Assembly: GCF_004011805.1 (NCBI RefSeq)
Contig: NZ_ML137196.1
Span: 504,154-568,153, forward strand
Reading direction: 5' to 3'
DNA length: 64,000 nucleotides
DNA from: Piscinibacter defluvii
GTDB lineage: Bacteria > Pseudomonadota > Gammaproteobacteria > Burkholderiales > Burkholderiaceae_C
Numbering within the stretch: position 1 is the first letter of the stretch; every line of letters begins with the position of its first letter. Shown piece by piece: positions 61,755 through 64,000 of the stretch. The notes beneath the pieces were generated by a model that saw only the letters and a list, made by a program, of their open reading frames with translations, was not told where the DNA came from and made no database searches. The translations under genes and the position numbers were made by a program.

Positions 61755-62897
61755 ATGAACGGACTGGCCGGTCTCTCGTGGCACCGCACGCTGGCGGTGT
61801 TCATCAAGGAGTTCCAGCAGATGCTGCGCGACCGGCTGACCTTCGCGATGGCGGTCGGCATCCCCATCATCCAGCTGGTGCTGTTCGGCTACGCGATCAA
61901 CACCGACCCCAAGGGCCTGCCCACCGCGGTGGCCGCCGCCGAGACCGGGCCGCTCTCGCGCAGCCTGCTCGCGGCGCTGCAGAACTCCGGCTACTTCCAG
62001 GTGGTCGCCAGCGGCGTGTCGGAGGCCGAGGGCGAGGCGCTGCTGGCGCGCGGCGAGGTGCAGTTCGTGGTGGTGATCCCGCCCGAGTTCGAGCGCCGGC
62101 TGGTGCGCGGCGAGCAACCGGCGCTGCTGGTCGCGGTGGACGCGACCGACCCCTCGGCCTCGGGCAACGCGATCGCGGCGCTCAACGTGCTGGCCGGCCA
62201 GGCGCTCGCGCCCGAGCTGGCCGGGGCGCTGCGCCTGCGCAACTCGGGTACGCCGCCGTTCGAGCTGCGCATCCACCGGCGCTACAACCCGGAGGGCCTG
62301 TCGCGCTACAACATCGTGCCCGGGCTGATCGGCACCATCCTGACGATGACGATGGTGATGCTCACCTCGCTGGCGATGACGCGCGAGCGCGAGCGCGGCA
62401 CGATGGAGAACCTGCTCGCCACGCCGGTGCGCCCGGCCGAGGTGATGGTGGGCAAGATCCTGCCCTATGTGCTGATCGGCTACGTGCAGCTCGGCGTGAT
62501 CCTGGTGGCGGCGTGGCTGCTGTTCGAGGTGCCGATGGAAGGCAGCCTGGTGCTGCTGCTGGCGATGATCGGCGTGTTCATGCTCGCCAACCTGGCGGTC
62601 GGCTTCACGTTCAGCACCCTGGCGCGCAACCAGCTGCAGGCGATGCAGATGACCTTCTTCTTCTTCCTGCCCTCGATGCTGCTGTCGGGCTTCATGTTCC
62701 CGTTCCGCGGCATGCCGCACTGGGCCCAGCACCTGGGCGAGCTGCTGCCGCTGACGCACTTCCTGCGCATCGTGCGCGGCATCCTGCTCAAGGGCAACGA
62801 CGCCGCGATGCTGCTGGCCGAGCTGTGGCCGATGCTGGCCTTCATGGTGGTGGCCGGCGCGGTGGCGCTGAAGCGCTATCGTCGCACCCTCGATTGA
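61755..62897 (+). CDS. ABC-2 type exporter permease
   Basis: The 380-aa protein has a first transmembrane helix (MAVGIPIIQLVLFGYAINTDP), a large extracytoplasmic domain with FVVVIPPEFERRLVRGEQPALLVAVD, and five more helices with TRERERGTMENLLATPVRPAEVMVGKILPY. This is the YhhJ/YbhS/YbhR type. Systems of this kind often have two permeases; only one is found here, so it may work as a homodimer. The start ATG at 61755 follows the hairpin repeat. Confidence 0.9.
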   Translation: MNGLAGLSWHRTLAVFIKEFQQMLRDRLTFAMAVGIPIIQLVLFGYAINTDPKGLPTAVAAAETGPLSRSLLAALQNSGYFQVVASGVSEAEGEALLARGEVQFVVVIPPEFERRLVRGEQPALLVAVDATDPSASGNAIAALNVLAGQALAPELAGALRLRNSGTPPFELRIHRRYNPEGLSRYNIVPGLIGTILTMTMVMLTSLAMTRERERGTMENLLATPVRPAEVMVGKILPYVLIGYVQLGVILVAAWLLFEVPMEGSLVLLLAMIGVFMLANLAVGFTFSTLARNQLQAMQMTFFFFLPSMLLSGFMFPFRGMPHWAQHLGELLPLTHFLRIVRGILLKGNDAAMLLAELWPMLAFMVVAGAVALKRYRRTLD

Positions 62898-62917
62898 AGG
62901 TGTGAGAGGAGCAGGCC

Positions 62918-63814
62918 ATGACGCCATGGTTCGAGGGCTTCGAGGCGGCCGCGCACGCCGTCAACGGCACGACGATCTGCGCGCGCACCGGCGGCCCCGA
63001 GGGCGCGCCGCCGCTGCTGCTGGTGCACGGCTTCCCGCAGACGCACGTGCTGTGGCACCGTGTCGCGCGGCAGCTCGCGCAACACCACCGCCTGGTGCTG
63101 CCGGACCTGCGCGGCTACGGCGACTCGGCCAAGCCACGCGGCGAAGCCGACCACGCCAACTACAGCAAGCGCGTGATGGCGGCCGACCTGCTCGCGCTGA
63201 TGCGATCGCTCGGCCACGAGCGCTTCTTCGTCGCCGGGCACGACCGCGGCGCGCGTGTCGCGCACCGGCTCGCGCTGGATGCGCCGCAGGCGGTGGCCAG
63301 GCTCGCGCTGATCGACATCGCGCCGACGCTGGACATGTACGGGCGCACCGACATGGCCTTCGCGCGCGCCTACTACCACTGGTTCCACCTGATCCAGCCC
63401 AGCCCGCTGCCCGAGACCATGATCGGCGGCAACGCGAGGTTCTACCTGCACTGGCACCTGGGCGGCTGGGGTGCGCAGGGCCTGGGCCACCTCGAGCCCG
63501 AGGCGCTGGCCGAGTACGAGCGCTGCTTCTGCCGGCCCGAGGCCATCCACGCCGCCTGCGAGGACTACCGCGCCAGCGCCGGCATCGACCTCGAACACGA
63601 CCGCGCCTCGCGCGCCGCCGGGCAGAAGATCGAATGCGACACGCTGCTGCTGTGGGGCGAGCGCGGCGTGATCGCGCGGCTGTTCGAGCCGCTGGCGCTG
63701 TGGCAGGCGCAGTGCGCCGGCACGGTGAGCGGGCGGGCCGTGCCGGCCGGCCACTTCATCCCCGAGGAACTGCCGGACGAAACGGCGGCCGAATTGCGCG
63801 ACTTCTTCCGCTGA
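62918..63814 (+). CDS. Alpha/beta hydrolase, fluoroacetate dehalogenase-like
   Basis: The 298-aa protein aligns with the fluoroacetate dehalogenase of Rhodopseudomonas in its key residues. The nucleophile is Asp109 in GHDRGARVAHRLAL, with Arg110 and Arg113 for the carboxylate. The acid is Asp134 in LIDIAPTLDMYG. The halide pocket is His154-Trp155 in YYHWFHLIQPSPLPE and Tyr217 in EDYRASAGID. The base is His279 in AGHFIPEE. It should remove halide, perhaps fluoride, from haloacetate. AGGAG precedes the ATG. Haloacetate specificity remains to be shown. Confidence 0.85.
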   Translation: MTPWFEGFEAAAHAVNGTTICARTGGPEGAPPLLLVHGFPQTHVLWHRVARQLAQHHRLVLPDLRGYGDSAKPRGEADHANYSKRVMAADLLALMRSLGHERFFVAGHDRGARVAHRLALDAPQAVARLALIDIAPTLDMYGRTDMAFARAYYHWFHLIQPSPLPETMIGGNARFYLHWHLGGWGAQGLGHLEPEALAEYERCFCRPEAIHAACEDYRASAGIDLEHDRASRAAGQKIECDTLLLWGERGVIARLFEPLALWQAQCAGTVSGRAVPAGHFIPEELPDETAAELRDFFR

Positions 63815-63857
63815 CTCGGCCGCCGGCGCCGCCGGGGCGTCGATATAGTGCCCGGCC

Positions 63858-64000
63858 ATGTCCATGCCCACCCCCGAACAGGAGCGCTGGCGCCTGGCGC
63901 TGGAAGGCGCCAGCTTCGGCGTCTGGGACCTCGACCCGCGTGCCGAGCAGGTGCACTACTCGCCGGCCTGGAAGGCCCGGCTCGGGCTGACACCGGTGGA
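63858..64000 (+). CDS. PAS-domain signalling protein, N-terminal fragment
   Basis: The frame from ATG 63858 is cut by the window end. It encodes a PAS start: RWRLALEGASFGVWDLDP, then QVHYSPAWKARLGLTP. Proteins starting this way are mostly histidine kinases or GGDEF/EAL cyclic-di-GMP proteins; the output domain is outside the window. Confidence 0.7.
   Translation, partial: MSMPTPEQERWRLALEGASFGVWDLDPRAEQVHYSPAWKARLGLTPV

Overview
The window is very GC-rich, densely packed chromosomal DNA of a Burkholderiales-type betaproteobacterium, probably from the Rubrivivax/Leptothrix/Azohydromonas side of the order. The basis is codon bias, a DUF4148 protein, the lptD/amgK divergence, a metX-metW pair, poly-Gly lipoproteins and a GC-rich hairpin repeat of a kind I remember from comamonad-like genomes. 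I found no rRNA, tRNA, CRISPR array, insertion sequence or prophage. GTG and TTG starts and 4-bp stop/start overlaps are common.

Layout. 1-10.6 kb: lptD (cut by the left edge), amgK, a LysR regulator facing a DUF4148 protein, an FAD oxidoreductase, a FliL-like protein, an M20 peptidase, an orphan ABC binding protein and a dienoyl-CoA isomerase-like crotonase. 10.8-17.8 kb: a complete RND efflux operon and a DUF1615 lipoprotein. 17.7-20.6 kb: an ECF sigma/anti-sigma pair divergent from a diiron-type metallo-beta-lactamase-fold protein, then a periplasmic MBL hydrolase. 20.7-22.5 kb: metX-metW behind a clear SAM-II riboswitch and an intrinsic terminator. 22.8-27 kb: a class V aminotransferase, a stand-alone C80-like caspase-fold protein, and a two-gene ParM-like actin cassette. 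27-30.4 kb: a regulator, a beta-propeller protein, a DUF899 protein, a small membrane protein and a WD40 remnant.

30.4-41.8 kb is the most unusual block, all on the minus strand: an ECF sigma factor, a 169-aa soluble protein, a TPR-CHAT protease, a subtilisin-like lipoprotein, a TIR-transmembrane-pseudocaspase protein, a rhomboid protease and small proteins, preceded by a lipoprotein made of two beta-solenoid repeats joined by a natural Gly4Ser-type linker. The subtilisin and solenoid lipoprotein genes share an identical bipartite upstream motif, GTATTTCCGCGC-N14-GTGCG, which I propose is the promoter read by the local ECF factor. The layout recalls the TPR-CHAT/ECF-sigma logic of type III-E CRISPR craspase, but with no CRISPR parts.

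41.9-50.9 kb: a kdp potassium-ATPase operon with a 33-aa membrane peptide before kdpF and a corA-type transporter gene between kdpC and kdpD. 51-55.2 kb: a poly-Gly lipoprotein and a large RTX calcium-binding protein with no type I secretion genes nearby. 55.2-64 kb: an AcoD/ExaC-type aldehyde dehydrogenase behind a good sigma-54 promoter, an NhaR-like regulator divergent from a raiA-terB-sbtA-like operon, a HlyD/ABC export cassette interrupted by a hairpin repeat, a fluoroacetate-dehalogenase-like hydrolase, and the start of a PAS-domain protein.
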